Source of the DNA: Niallia alba
GTDB lineage: Bacteria; Bacillota; Bacilli; Bacillales; Cytobacillaceae
Assembly: GCF_012933555.1 (NCBI RefSeq)
Contig: NZ_JABBPK010000001.1
Coordinates: 350,001 to 414,000, forward strand
DNA: 64,000 nt
Reading direction: 5' to 3'
Part shown: piece by piece, positions 18,646 through 27,706 of the stretch
How positions within the stretch are numbered: position 1 is the first letter of the stretch
Layout: each line of letters begins with the position of its first letter
Notes under the pieces: model-generated
The model's input: only the letters and a program-made list of their open reading frames with translations
Database searches by the model: none
Told to the model about the DNA's origin: nothing
Position numbers and translations under genes: made by a program

Positions 18646-19992
18646 ATGGGTTTTATGGCGGCTTTTGAAAAGTTTGCGGAGAAAACGTTAGTGCCAGTTG
18701 CAGCAAAATTAAACTCACAGAGGCATATAGTTGCTATCCGTGATGCATTTATTCTATCTTTTCCTATCACACTTGCAGGTTCATTAATTGTCCTACTAAA
18801 CTTCGCGGTTTTAGCTCCAGACGGCTTCATTGCCAAAATCTTATTCTTGCATAAATTATTTCCGAATTTAGCTGACTTGCAGTCGGTTTTCTCTCCAGTT
18901 TTAAATGGATCTGTTAATATTTTATCCATGTTTATTGTCTTTCTCGTTGCCAGAAATATGGCGATTTCCCTTAAAGCAGATGAATTGTTAAGTGGACTCA
19001 CAGGTCTTTCCGTATTTTTCATCATTTATCCACCTTATACAAATGTAGAAGGAACAAACTTTTTAACGACTCAATGGGTAGGGGCACAAGGATTATTTGT
19101 TGCGTTAATCGTAGGGTTGTTAGTTGGAGAGCTGTTCAGTAGATTATCTAAGTCAAAAAAATTACAAATAAATATGCCGGACTCTGTACCTCCTGCTGTT
19201 TCTCGTTCTTTTAAGGTATTATTTCCAATTATAATTATTACTGTTTTGTTCGCTATTGTAAACGCTTTAATAAATGCGGTTTATCCAGAAGGACTGCACG
19301 GATTTATTTATGCAGTGATTCAAACACCATTAAAGAGCTTGGGAACTAATATTGTATCTTTAGTTATCCTAGCGATTGTTTCCAACTTATTATGGGTATT
19401 TGGTATTCATGGTCCTAATACAATTGCTGCCATTCGTGAAGCAATGTTTGCAGAGGCAAACTTAGAAAATCTGAACTTCGTGGCAGAGCATGGAACAGCT
19501 TGGGGAGCTCCATATCCTGTAACTTGGGCAATAAATGACGCCTTTGCAAACTATGGTGGCTCTGGTATGACACTTGGATTGCTTATTGCCATTTTTATTG
19601 TTGCAAAAAGACAAGATTACCGGGATATTGGAAAGCTATCCCTTGCACCAGGGTTATTCAATATTAATGAACCAATTATCTTTGGTTTACCAGTAGTATT
19701 GAATCCGATTTTAATTGTACCGTTTATTCTAGTTCCAGCTATTAATATTATTATCGGATATGTTGCGATTGTCTCAGGACTAATTCCGCCAATTGCCTAT
19801 TCCGTACCATGGACCACTCCAGGGCCACTAATTGCCTTCCTTGGAACAGGTGGAAACTATATTGCATTATTGCTTGGTTTTGTCTGCTTAGCTGTTTCAA
19901 CGCTTGTATATTTACCATTTGTAATAGCTGCTAATAAGGCTAATGCAGTAAGTTACGGAGGACAAAAAAGTGATTCGGATGTTTCTGCTTAA
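18646..19992 (+). CDS. PTS lactose/cellobiose-family IIC permease
   Basis: A 448-residue integral membrane sugar permease with about ten hydrophobic segments. N-terminal AFEKFAEKTLVPVAAKLNSQRHI and the central GIHGPNT and FNINEPIIFGLPVVLNP motifs are those of CelB/LicC. Works with the upstream IIB to import and phosphorylate beta-glucosides such as cellobiose, which the GH1 enzyme then splits. The 88-nt gap to the IIB gene contains no obvious terminator, so one transcript is expected. Confidence 0.92.
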   Translation: MGFMAAFEKFAEKTLVPVAAKLNSQRHIVAIRDAFILSFPITLAGSLIVLLNFAVLAPDGFIAKILFLHKLFPNLADLQSVFSPVLNGSVNILSMFIVFLVARNMAISLKADELLSGLTGLSVFFIIYPPYTNVEGTNFLTTQWVGAQGLFVALIVGLLVGELFSRLSKSKKLQINMPDSVPPAVSRSFKVLFPIIIITVLFAIVNALINAVYPEGLHGFIYAVIQTPLKSLGTNIVSLVILAIVSNLLWVFGIHGPNTIAAIREAMFAEANLENLNFVAEHGTAWGAPYPVTWAINDAFANYGGSGMTLGLLIAIFIVAKRQDYRDIGKLSLAPGLFNINEPIIFGLPVVLNPILIVPFILVPAINIIIGYVAIVSGLIPPIAYSVPWTTPGPLIAFLGTGGNYIALLLGFVCLAVSTLVYLPFVIAANKANAVSYGGQKSDSDVSA

Positions 19993-20005
19993 AGTGTGAG
20001 ACAAA

Positions 20006-20239
20006 ATGAACCAATATACTATTCAGTTTTTCTGTGGGCAAATAAACTATGTTCGGGCTTTTTTTGAAAATTATCAGGATGATTACATCAGAACCAGTAT
20101 AACGGTTATTAATAAGATTAAAGCCGATCTAGTGGTTGATACAGCCTTGTCCCCTGAACTAGCTATACGCCATGTAGAGAGAACATTCCAGCAATCCAAA
20201 TATGGTTGTGCACTGCATTTTAATGTTTCTATGAAATAA
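20006..20239 (+). CDS. Small hypothetical protein at the end of the PTS operon
   Basis: 77 residues, starting 14 nt after the IIC stop. Not recognised. It has an aromatic N-terminal half (YTIQFFCGQINYVRAFFENY) and a mixed alpha/beta look (ITVINKIKADLVVDTALSPELAIRHVERTFQ), with no membrane segment or signal peptide. The ribosome binding site is weak. Its position suggests a minor accessory of the PTS operon, but it could also be a remnant of a longer gene. Confidence 0.45.
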   Translation: MNQYTIQFFCGQINYVRAFFENYQDDYIRTSITVINKIKADLVVDTALSPELAIRHVERTFQQSKYGCALHFNVSMK

Positions 20240-20253
20240 TATAAAAATGATCA

Positions 20254-20296
20254 AAAAAAGGCTTTCTCCAAGCATGTAACTTTGGGAAAGCCTTTC
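20254..20296 (+). terminator. Terminator of the bgl/PTS operon
   Basis: GGCTTTCTCCAA (20260-20271) pairs with TTTGGGAAAGCC (20281-20292), preceded by an A run and followed by TTT. Confidence 0.8.
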
Positions 20297-20315
20297 AAAT
20301 TAGACAAAATAAATT

Positions 20316-20778
20316 TTATCCCACTCTTAACGGACAGTAAGACTCTGACCTAAAAGTTTATAAGAATACGAGGGAGATAAGTGGGAGATCAACTGTCCGT
20401 AAAGGTCCGATTGGTTCAACTAACCATCAGTGGGGGAGGAAGAAACACCCCCACTGATGGAAGTTTCACTTTATCCCACTCTTAACGGACAGTAAGACTC
20501 TGACCTAAAAGTTTATAAGAATACGAGGGAGATAAGTGGGAGATCAACTGTCCGTAAAGGTCCGATTGGTTCAACTAACCATCAGTGGGGGAGGAAGAAA
20601 CACCCCCACTGATGGAAGTTTCACTTTATCCCACTCTTAACGGACAGTAAGACTCTGACCTAAAAGTTTATAAGAATACGAGGGAGATAAGTGGGAGATC
20701 AACTGTCCGTAAAGGTCCGATTGGTTCAACTAACCATCAGTGGGGAGGAAGGAATCCCCCACTGATGGAAGTTTCACT
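20316..20778 (+). repeat. Three tandem copies of a 155-bp structured repeat
   Basis: Copies at 20316-20470 and 20471-20625 appear identical; the third, 20626-20778, differs only in the final hairpin loop. In copy 1, CCCACT (20320-20325) can pair with AGTGGG (20380-20385), while ACGGACAGT (20330-20338) can pair with ACTGTCCGT (20392-20400); the pairings cross, a pseudoknot topology. A 13-bp hairpin CCATCAGTGGGGG / CCCCCACTGATGG (20424-20460) follows. Diverged copies lie at 16561, 26924 and 59678. No coding potential is seen. Confidence 0.85.
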
Positions 20779-21070
20779 TTATGCAGTTTCATCTTGATCA
20801 ATAATATCAATAATTTGGTTTTTTAATACTTCGGAGGTAGGACCAAGAATGGCCTGAATTCCGTTTCCGACATCGAGGACACCCTTTGCGCCAAGCAGCT
20901 TTAATTGATCATGGTTTACTTGTGACTTATCAATAATGCCAACGCGAAGTCTTGTAATGCAGGCATCTAAATTGTTAATGTTTTCTTTCCCGCCAAGTGC
21001 TTGCAATACTTGTAAGGCTTTTTCTCCTTTAGAAGTGTTTGTTTTTCCTCTTTTTTTATAATCTTCTTTT
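20779..21070 (-). pseudogene. Remnant of a PTS EIICB gene: IIB domain only
   Basis: The C-terminal roughly 90 residues are a complete glucose-superfamily IIB domain, with the phosphorylated Cys in NNLDACITRLRVGI and GAKGVLDVGNGIQAILGP. The expected membrane EIIC domain is absent: upstream of about 21070 the sequence on the other strand becomes an RpiR fragment. It has no credible start or RBS. A deletion removed the 5' part of this gene together with that of its divergent neighbour. Confidence 0.75.
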
Positions 21071-21072
21071 GA

Positions 21073-21411
21073 GGAAAATATGTAACGGCATATAGTAATC
21101 ATGAAAATCAAATCTCGGACGCTCTTTCTCTTAGAAAAGGAGATTTTGCTTTAGTTATTTCTTTTTCAGGTGATACAAGATTTATCGTTCGCTTGGTGAA
21201 AGTATTAAAAGGACAGGGAATCCCTATAGTGGCGATAACTGGGAGAGAAGATTCTTTTTTGGCAAGAAATGCAGAAGAAATCATTCTTGTTAGTGATAAA
21301 AGTGATTCTGATTTTAAATCACCAATAATTGAAGAAATTAGTATGTTAAGTATTATTAACTCTATTTATTTAGTATACTCGTTATTTTTAAATAGCTTAG
21401 AGGGACCATAG
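21073..21411 (+). pseudogene. Remnant of an RpiR-family regulator: SIS-domain half
   Basis: The plus-strand frame from 21073 reads ...AYSNHENQISDALSLRKGD, then FALVISFSGDTRF, VKVLKGQGIPIVAITG and EEIILVSDKSDSD. This is the C-terminal part of an RpiR SIS domain with its sugar-phosphate loop (SFSGDT). The helix-turn-helix half and any start are missing. It is divergent from, and abuts, the truncated EIICB gene, so a former regulator/PTS pair has lost its centre. Confidence 0.7.
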
Positions 21412-21761
21412 ACCATCGAGTCAAGGAATAATAGGAAAATCATTTTGATGTCAGATTTCCTTAGAAGGTAAAATGTGCTTCTTTCTTTTTACATTTTGTT
21501 ATATTATAATTACTATTATAAATCTAAGCAGGAAGGGATTTCGATTTTATGAAGTCTCTTTTTGTTTGTGTACCTACATTTTTATATCATTTGTGTTAAT
21601 TTTATATAGCTGCTAACTTTGTTGCTTTTAAGCCATTTAATCGATAGAATTCTTTGTTGGAATCCTAATGAATAAATAGGAGCAATGAGTTTTTACTGTT
21701 GTCACTTTTATTGTATAGTTAAGTATAGATTGATAAATTGTTTAGAATAGGGTGTTGAAAA

Positions 21762-22730
21762 ATGAGTGAATATAGAGTTTTACTTTATTATAAATATGTA
21801 CCAATTGATAATCCAGAAGAGTTCACAAAAGAGCATTTAGCCCTTTGTAAAGAGTTAGGATTACTAGGTCGTATTCTTATTTCGCATGAAGGGATCAATG
21901 GAACGGTTTCTGGTACGGTAGAGCAAACAGACAAGTATATAGAAGCAATGAGACAGGATCCGCGTTTTAGCGATACTATTTTTAAAATCGATGAAGCGGA
22001 TGGTCATGCTTTTAAGAAAATGCATGTGCGTCATAAAAAAGAATTAGTTAATTTAAGCTTAGAAGATGATGTAGATCCACTTGAGATAACTGGTAAGCAT
22101 TTAAAGCCAACAGAATTTTATAAGGAAATGCAAGATCCTAACGCAATTGTGATTGACGCTCGTAATGACTATGAATTTGATCTTGGTCATTTCAGAGGCG
22201 CTATTAAGCCAGAGATTGAAACATTTAGAGAATTACCGCAATGGATTAAAGAAAATAAAGACATGCTAGAGGGCAAAAAAATTCTTACTTACTGTACTGG
22301 TGGGGTAAGATGTGAAAAATTCTCTGGCTGGTTACTAAAAGAGGGCTTTGAAGATGTAAGTCAATTAGATGGTGGAATTGTAACTTACGGAAAAGATCCA
22401 GAAGTACAAGGCGAACTTTGGGATGGTCAATGCTATGTGTTTGACCAAAGAATCAGTGTGCCAGTCAATCAAAAAGAACATGTGATTGTTGGACGTGACT
22501 TCTTTACAGGAGAGCCATGTGAAAGATATGTAAACTGTGCAAATCCAGAGTGTAACCGTAAAATGTTATGCAGTGAAGAAAATGAAGAAAAGTATATGAG
22601 AAGCTGTAGCCATGAGTGCCGCACACATCCAAGAAACTTCTATGTAAAACACAATGGTCTTACACCAGAGCAAGTAGAAGCAAGAGTGAAAGAAATTGCT
22701 CAATGGGAAGAAGAAAGAAAAGTAATGTAA
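21762..22730 (+). CDS. trhO: tRNA uridine(34) hydroxylase TrhO (rhodanese family)
   Basis: A 322-residue cytosolic enzyme that hydroxylates U34 of tRNA in an O2-dependent step towards 5-methoxyuridine. The N-terminal domain (1-100, [18 protein letters not shown]) is UPF0176-specific. The rhodanese domain (about 120-215) holds the catalytic Cys near 180 in [14 protein letters not shown]. The C-terminal part has a cysteine cluster ([18 protein letters not shown]) typical of longer Bacillus members. It stands alone; the 350 bp upstream hold no gene and only a weak TTGTCA (21699-21704) promoter element. Confidence 0.92.
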   Translation: MSEYRVLLYYKYVPIDNPEEFTKEHLALCKELGLLGRILISHEGINGTVSGTVEQTDKYIEAMRQDPRFSDTIFKIDEADGHAFKKMHVRHKKELVNLSLEDDVDPLEITGKHLKPTEFYKEMQDPNAIVIDARNDYEFDLGHFRGAIKPEIETFRELPQWIKENKDMLEGKKILTYCTGGVRCEKFSGWLLKEGFEDVSQLDGGIVTYGKDPEVQGELWDGQCYVFDQRISVPVNQKEHVIVGRDFFTGEPCERYVNCANPECNRKMLCSEENEEKYMRSCSHECRTHPRNFYVKHNGLTPEQVEARVKEIAQWEEERKVM

Positions 22731-22789
22731 TGATAAGGGCTGTCCTTCGAGGGCAGTTCTTTTTTGTCTGTGTTGTTGGGAGAAGGCGC

Positions 22790-23062
22790 TTTGGCTGATA
22801 AATTGAAAGTTTGGCTGATATTCAAGCAGAGTTGGCTGATAAATCGAAAGTTTGGCTGATATCTAAGCAGAGTTGGCTGATAAATCGAAAGTTTGGCTGA
22901 TATCTAAGCAGAGTTGGCTGATAAATCGAAAGTTTGGCTGATATCTAAGCAGAGTTGGCTGAAAAATTGAAAGTTTGGCTGATATCTAAGCAGAGTTGGC
23001 TGATAAATTGAAAGTTTGGCTGATATCTAAGCAGAGTTGGCTGATACACAAGCAAGCTTAGC
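22790..23062 (+). repeat. 41-bp tandem repeat array
   Basis: Six to seven near-identical 41-bp units; GTTGGCTGAT recurs at 22831, 22872, 22913, 22954, 22995 and 23036. Each unit is itself two similar halves containing TTGGCTGATA. The period is not a multiple of three, stops occur in all frames, and there are no unique spacers, so it is neither coding nor a CRISPR array. Confidence 0.9.
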
Positions 23063-23143
23063 TCATAAAACAGAAATTAGGCTGGATATGCCAAAAATGT
23101 AGCTCATACCAACCTTCTTTTTTATAGGCTAAGCTAAGAAAAA

Positions 23144-23753
23144 TTAGCTTAATATTTTAATTTTGGATGGAGGAGAATTAGTCGTATTAATAAATGCTAA
23201 TAATTGTTCTGCCATATATTCAGAAGGATAACAAAAGTCCTCCTTGACCCATTCCATGATCAAGCCAACAATTGCATTGGCTTGATAACTGATATGAAGG
23301 TTTCGGTTAATTTTTGGATCTATTAGGGCATACTCAAAATCTTCATTATTTACTTTTTTTAACGTTTGATAGATACGTAATCGATAATCGTACAGGAAAT
23401 CAGAAGAGAAGACTAACTTATAAAACAAGGCATGCCTTTGCACATGTTCAAATATTTTAATTGATTTAGCTGTTAATGTAGGATATATCAAAGGTTTCTA
23501 GATGAACATAGGGAAAGCGATAGGCCCAAATTAGATCTGATAGAACATCATTTGTTAGATCCTCTAGTAAATCTTCTTTGTACTGGTAATGGCGATAAAA
23601 AGTTCCGCGATTAACATCTGCATGCTCGACAATATTTGTTATGGTGATATCTTTAAAATCCTTTTGATCCATTAAAGTGATAAGGGCGTTTTTTAATGCT
23701 TTTTTTGATTTTTTCACTCTTCTATCAGAGTTAGTTTCGTTGGTCTTCATCAC
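23144..23753 (-). pseudogene. TetR-family regulator with a frameshift
   Basis: The N-terminal frame (23753-23466) has a complete TetR helix-turn-helix (KALKNALITLMDQKDFKDITITNIVEHA, NRGTFYRHYQYKEDLL). The C-terminal frame (to 23144) continues the family with KIFEHVQRHALFYK and the TetR_C ligand-domain end AIVGLIMEWVKEDF. The frames differ by one base and meet around 23466-23491, in the segment encoding LETFD / YPTLTAKSIKIF. Either an inactivating indel or a sequencing error. It is divergent from the short-chain dehydrogenase gene, which it would normally control. Confidence 0.8.
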
Positions 23754-23947
23754 ATAAACCTCCCTACTACTTCAAAGAATTTGAGTAATAAAACAAAATC
23801 CTACTCGTTTGTTCAATAAGATACATATCTTCTTTTTTTGCTGATTGAATAAGTTATTTTAATAAAATTATACTATAAGAGTAGTGAATACGTTAAATAA
23901 TTCAATTAGTATTGCTAGCGATTTCAATAGAGGGAGTGGATTTAAAA

Positions 23948-24706
23948 ATGAAATTACAAGACAAGGTTGCAGTAATTACAGGTGCAGCATCTGGGATGGG
24001 GAGAGAGATTGCTCTCATTTATGCAAAAGAAGGAGCGAGTGTTGTTGTTTCTGATTTGAATTTAGAAGGCGCAGAGGCTACAGTTCAAGAAATTAAAAAT
24101 AATGGTGGCAATGCAGTTGCATTAAAAACAAATGTAGCGTTAGAAGACGATATTCAGCAGTTGATTGATAAAACCATTGATACTTTTGGAAAAGTAGATA
24201 TATTAGTGAATAATGCTGGGATTATGGACAATATGGAGCCAGCAGCGGATATTGAGGATAAAATATGGGATAGAATCTTTGCTGTTAATACAACGAGTGT
24301 CATGCGTTCTACTAGAAAAGTATTGCCACTATTTTTAGAGCAACAAGGTGGCATCATAGTAAATATCGCTTCTGCTGGAGGATTATATGGCGCTCGTGCA
24401 GGTGCAGCCTATACGGCTAGTAAGCATGCGGTTGTTGGTTTTACGAAAAATACTGGTTTTATGTATGCAGATAAAGGGATTAGATGTAATGCGATTGCTC
24501 CAGGAGCAGTTATCACAAATATTGGTGCTTCGATGACAAATATCAATCAATATGGCGCGGCAAAACAGCAACTAGGTATGGCTATAAACCCAAGAGCTGG
24601 TAGTGCAGAAGAAATTGCAAAGGTTGCCTTGTTTTTAGCATCGGATGATTCAAGCTTCTTAAATGGAACAGTCATTACGGCAGATGGTGGCTGGACTGCT
24701 TACTAA
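23948..24706 (+). CDS. Short-chain dehydrogenase/reductase (SDR)
   Basis: 252 residues, a classical cytosolic SDR oxidoreductase. The cofactor motif is GAASGMGREIA (TGxxxGxG) near residue 12, and NNAG follows near residue 88. The catalytic Ser is in VNIASAGG and the YxxxK is YTASKHAV near 155. An Asp after strand 2 (VVSDLN) favours NAD over NADP. The substrate is not known. ATG 23948 (product MKLQDKVAVITG) has AGGGAG upstream and fits the family; an upstream 23912 start would add 12 unrelated residues. Expression may be deregulated if the divergent TetR gene is truly broken. Confidence 0.88.
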   Translation: MKLQDKVAVITGAASGMGREIALIYAKEGASVVVSDLNLEGAEATVQEIKNNGGNAVALKTNVALEDDIQQLIDKTIDTFGKVDILVNNAGIMDNMEPAADIEDKIWDRIFAVNTTSVMRSTRKVLPLFLEQQGGIIVNIASAGGLYGARAGAAYTASKHAVVGFTKNTGFMYADKGIRCNAIAPGAVITNIGASMTNINQYGAAKQQLGMAINPRAGSAEEIAKVALFLASDDSSFLNGTVITADGGWTAY

Positions 24707-24769
24707 TATTGAAGATAGCGTATAGGTGTCGACAGACTTAGTATGTGGGAGTTTGTGAAGGATAAGTGG

Positions 24770-24820
24770 AAACTAACCATAAGCGGGGATAAGGACCCTC
24801 CACTGATGGTTAGTTTTTTT
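24770..24820 (+). terminator. Terminator after the SDR gene
   Basis: AAACTAACCAT (24770-24780) pairs with ATGGTTAGTTT (24806-24816), followed by a T run. The loop resembles the CCACTGATGG part of the 155-bp repeat family. Confidence 0.85.
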
Positions 24821-24821
24821 A

Positions 24822-25511
24822 TTATAATTCGAATGTCTCACCCAGTTCTAATACTTTTCCTTTTAAACCGAGCTCTTCTAGTTTATTCACAAACGCCTTA
24901 GCGTCTTGCTCGATAGCAGGGAATGTATTGTAATGGATAGGAATAACTAATTTGGCTTGATACCATTCGGCTGCTTGTAGCGCATCCTCTGGTCCCATTG
25001 TATAATGGTCTCCGATTGGTAGAAACACGACGTCTAAATGATGCCTATCACCAATCATCTTCATATCGCTAAAAAGTCCAGTGTCTCCAGCATGGTGTAA
25101 CACTTTTCCTTCTGCTTCAATGATATATCCAGCTGGCATTCCGCCATACAAGATATTTTTATTTTCTTCGTCAATAATCCCAGAGCTGTGGAATGCATGT
25201 GTCATTTTCGCTTTAGCGAATCCTAAATCGACTGTTCCTCCGATATTCATACCAATTGTTTCGACACCTTTCCAGGCCATATAGGCAGCTAACTCAGGAT
25301 TAGCGACAACTGGGGCATTATTTGCTTTTGCAATTGGTGCGGCATCGAGAATATGATCCATATGTGCATGGGTCAATAGAACAGCGTCTACTTTCACTTC
25401 CTCCACTTTTGTTGTGGCTGAAGGGTTTCCGCTAATAAACGGATCAATAATGAATGATTTTCCTTCTGTACTAATTTCAATCGCGGATTGACCATGATAA
25501 GTAATTTTCAT
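24822..25511 (-). CDS. ytkL: UPF0173 metal-dependent hydrolase (YtkL-like)
   Basis: A 229-residue cytosolic metallo-beta-lactamase-fold hydrolase. The metal-binding motif is THAHMDH at residues 47-53, with further ligands in HHAGDTGLF and at IPIHYNTFP. Length and motifs match the UPF0173 family (B. subtilis YtkL); the substrate is not established. It has GGAG 9 nt before its start, stands alone, and converges with the SDR gene. Confidence 0.92.
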   Translation of the reverse strand: MKITYHGQSAIEISTEGKSFIIDPFISGNPSATTKVEEVKVDAVLLTHAHMDHILDAAPIAKANNAPVVANPELAAYMAWKGVETIGMNIGGTVDLGFAKAKMTHAFHSSGIIDEENKNILYGGMPAGYIIEAEGKVLHHAGDTGLFSDMKMIGDRHHLDVVFLPIGDHYTMGPEDALQAAEWYQAKLVIPIHYNTFPAIEQDAKAFVNKLEELGLKGKVLELGETFEL

Positions 25512-25728
25512 GCAAAATCATCTCCTTAATTCCACAAAAAGGTGGATTATTGTCTATTTTAGATTAAAACAGAGAGAGGGAAAGTGCCAAATGATATGCT
25601 TGTCTGTTGATTGGAAAAAATCGGTTCCTTGTAAAGCATGTTGTTGCAATGCTCCTGATGAACCCAATTAAAAGTTAAGATACTCTATACTACCCAAAAA
25701 ACAGTAAAGTAAAAAAGAGCAGAATAAG

Positions 25729-25924
25729 GAGACCACTGAAAAAGTCTTTTTTTCGAACGAAATTAAGACCAAGCATGTTTGAAAGTAAAAAAAGGTTGGT
25801 TTGGAGAGGCGTCCGCTCGCCCCATGGAAAGCGAGCGGACGCCTCGGAAAACAAATCCATCATCTTATATTTAAAAAGTGGCTATTGCCCATCATCATTA
25901 TCTAGCCAGTTTTTCAGTGTCCTC
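25729..25924. mobile_element. MITE-like element, copy A
   Basis: Begins GAGACCACTGAAAAAG and ends TTTTTCAGTGTCCTC, an inverted pair. It is flanked by AGAATAAG at 25721-25728 and 25925-25932 (9 bp if the adjoining C is counted). It contains the internal inverted pair GGCGTCCGCTCG / CGAGCGGACGCC around CCCATGGAAAG. No coding capacity. Confidence 0.8.
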
Positions 25925-25945
25925 AGAATAAGTCAGCATTTTTTC

Positions 25946-26836
25946 TCATAGTACTTCTCGATTTTGCCAAACAGCCATTACTATTTTCTTTTCTTGTTTA
26001 CTCAAAGGAGATAATGGCTCTCTGCAAATTCCAGCTTCTATATTGTTTTCCGTTAGGACATATTTTATAGCTCGCAATGCTCCAAGTTCTAAGATTGTAT
26101 GTACGGTTGGGCGTAATTTGTTGAATTGTTCTTCTGCGAATACCCATTCTTCCCGTTTTATCAATTCAACAATTTGTTGCATTTCTTTTGGAAAAACATT
26201 TCCTATTATACTAGTAATTCCATCATATCCATTTCGCATATTATCCAAAAGAAGTAAATCAAATCCTGTTAAAACAGAGAAGGAAGAGCCAAGCTCCCTT
26301 TTGACTATCGGAGCATTGCTAGGATTTCCTGCCTCCTTTAAAGCTTTAATCTGAGGATACTTCTCTACTAAATGATATAGGGTATTTAATTCTAGGTTAA
26401 ATCCAGTCCGGGGTGGATTGTTATAGAGCATAATAGGTAAATCAGTAACAGCACAAACTCTTTTCACATAAGCTGCTGCTTCTAGCTGACTCATACGTAA
26501 ATAGGGAGGAAATCCAAGCATAATTCCATCCAATTTTTCTCTTTGAGCAGCTTCCGCTAATCGTATGGCATCTGTTGTTCTTACGGCAGCAACTCCACCA
26601 ATGAGGAGAAGACTATCCTTCCCCGCTGACTTTGCTTCCTGATAGAGAATCTGTCGTTCTTCAATTGTCATTGAATGTTGTTCTCCCGTAGAACCACTAA
26701 TAAGAAGAGCTGGGACATGGTTCTGTTTATAGTAATCTATTAATGAATAGATACCACTAAGCGACAGCCTCTCTTTTTGATCAAAAGGGGTAACCATCGC
26801 AACACTAAATGGAACAAATGGATTTTGTGTAATCAT
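25946..26836 (-). CDS. Dihydrodipicolinate synthase/N-acetylneuraminate lyase family aldolase
   Basis: A 296-residue class I aldolase barrel. The Schiff-base lysine is in ALKEAGN, the catalytic tyrosine in IMLYNNPPRTG, and the pyruvate-binding loop is SGSTGEQHSM. The substrate cannot be assigned: the gene stands away from lysine genes, so a catabolic 2-keto acid aldolase/dehydratase is as likely as DapA. ATG 26836 (product MITQNPF) has AAAGGAG/AGGAG just upstream and is preferred to 26854. Flanked by repeats on both sides. Confidence 0.85.
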   Translation of the reverse strand: MITQNPFVPFSVAMVTPFDQKERLSLSGIYSLIDYYKQNHVPALLISGSTGEQHSMTIEERQILYQEAKSAGKDSLLLIGGVAAVRTTDAIRLAEAAQREKLDGIMLGFPPYLRMSQLEAAAYVKRVCAVTDLPIMLYNNPPRTGFNLELNTLYHLVEKYPQIKALKEAGNPSNAPIVKRELGSSFSVLTGFDLLLLDNMRNGYDGITSIIGNVFPKEMQQIVELIKREEWVFAEEQFNKLRPTVHTILELGALRAIKYVLTENNIEAGICREPLSPLSKQEKKIVMAVWQNREVL

Positions 26837-26923
26837 TCTCCTAACTCCTTTCAAAATAGATTATACTTAAACTATTCAGACAATGGCAAAAGAAAGCTGT
26901 TTACTGGAAGTATTTCTACCGAT

Positions 26924-27218
26924 TTATCCCATTTTCAACGGACAGTAAGAGTCAATCGTAAGCTTTAAGAATTCAATGAAGATAGGTATGAGACCACTGA
27001 AAAGTCTTTTTTTCGTACGAAATTAAGAGCAAGCATATTTGAAAGTGAAAACAAATCCATCATCTTATGTTTAAAAAGTGGCTATTGCGCATCATCATTA
27101 ACTAGCCAGTTTTTCAGTGCCCTCGATAGGTATAGGTGGGAGATTAAAGGCTCGATTGGTTCAACTAACCATCAGTGGGGATAAAGGAAAACCCTCACTG
27201 ATGGAAGTTTCACTTTAT
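26924..27218 (+). repeat. 155-bp family repeat interrupted by a MITE-like element
   Basis: Left part 26924-26989 (TTATCCCATTTTCAACGGACAG) and right part 27125-27218 (GGTGGGAG, GATTGGTTCAACTAACCATC, CACTGATGGAAGTTTCACTTTAT) join into one family copy once the insertion 26990-27124 and one 9-bp duplicate are removed. Confidence 0.8.
26990..27124. mobile_element. MITE-like element, copy B (135 bp, internally deleted)
   Basis: Ends GAGACCACTGAAAAAG and TTTTTCAGTGCCCTC. A perfect 9-bp target duplication, GATAGGTAT, lies at 26981-26989 and 27125-27133. It lacks the central GGCGTCCGCTCG segment of the other copies. Confidence 0.88.
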
Positions 27219-27268
27219 CTTTTTCATGTAATGAAATCAATAGGAAACTCGAAGGGAGTAGGATTTTA

Positions 27269-27706
27269 GTGATTAGAGTAGCACTCAATTTTGCAATTAT
27301 GTTGGAACAAGTGAAAGAAAAAGGATTTATGGAAGAAGAGATTATCCAAGCCCTCGAAACGGATGATTTTGTTTTTTTTGAAAATTGTGGGAATGGGTTG
27401 CCGGATTGGGAAACGCTTTTCTCCTATTATAAAGAAAATAGAGAAGGAGTAAAAGCGATCATTTCAGATGATTATGAAATAACCTTTTTAACTAAAGGAG
27501 CACTAAAGAGGCTTTTATTATTGAAATATCAATTAGCGGAAGGAAGAGATTATGAAGACCGCGGAGAAATACTCGGGACAATAACTTTATCGAAAGAATC
27601 TTTTCAGCAATTTACGAAGATAGTAGCAAAAAACTGGACTTTTGTCGTATTGGAAGAAAATACAGACAATGCTATCTTTGATATAAAGTTGTCTGTAAAC
27701 GATTAA
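27269..27706 (+). CDS. Hypothetical protein
   Basis: 145 residues, not recognised. Acidic, with no signal peptide or membrane segment. It begins with a helical part (FAIMLEQVKEKGFMEEEIIQALETDDF) and then alternates predicted strands and helices (AIISDDYEITFLTKGALKRLLLLKYQL, WTFVVLEENTDNAIFDIKLSV). The GTG start has AAGGGAG upstream. It lies ahead of the SigO-like gene but is separated from it by a terminator, so it is probably its own unit. Confidence 0.6.
   Translation: MIRVALNFAIMLEQVKEKGFMEEEIIQALETDDFVFFENCGNGLPDWETLFSYYKENREGVKAIISDDYEITFLTKGALKRLLLLKYQLAEGRDYEDRGEILGTITLSKESFQQFTKIVAKNWTFVVLEENTDNAIFDIKLSVND

Noticed and set aside
22790-23062. Possible CRISPR array
   Set aside because: The whole 41-bp unit repeats with no unique spacers and there are no cas genes nearby.
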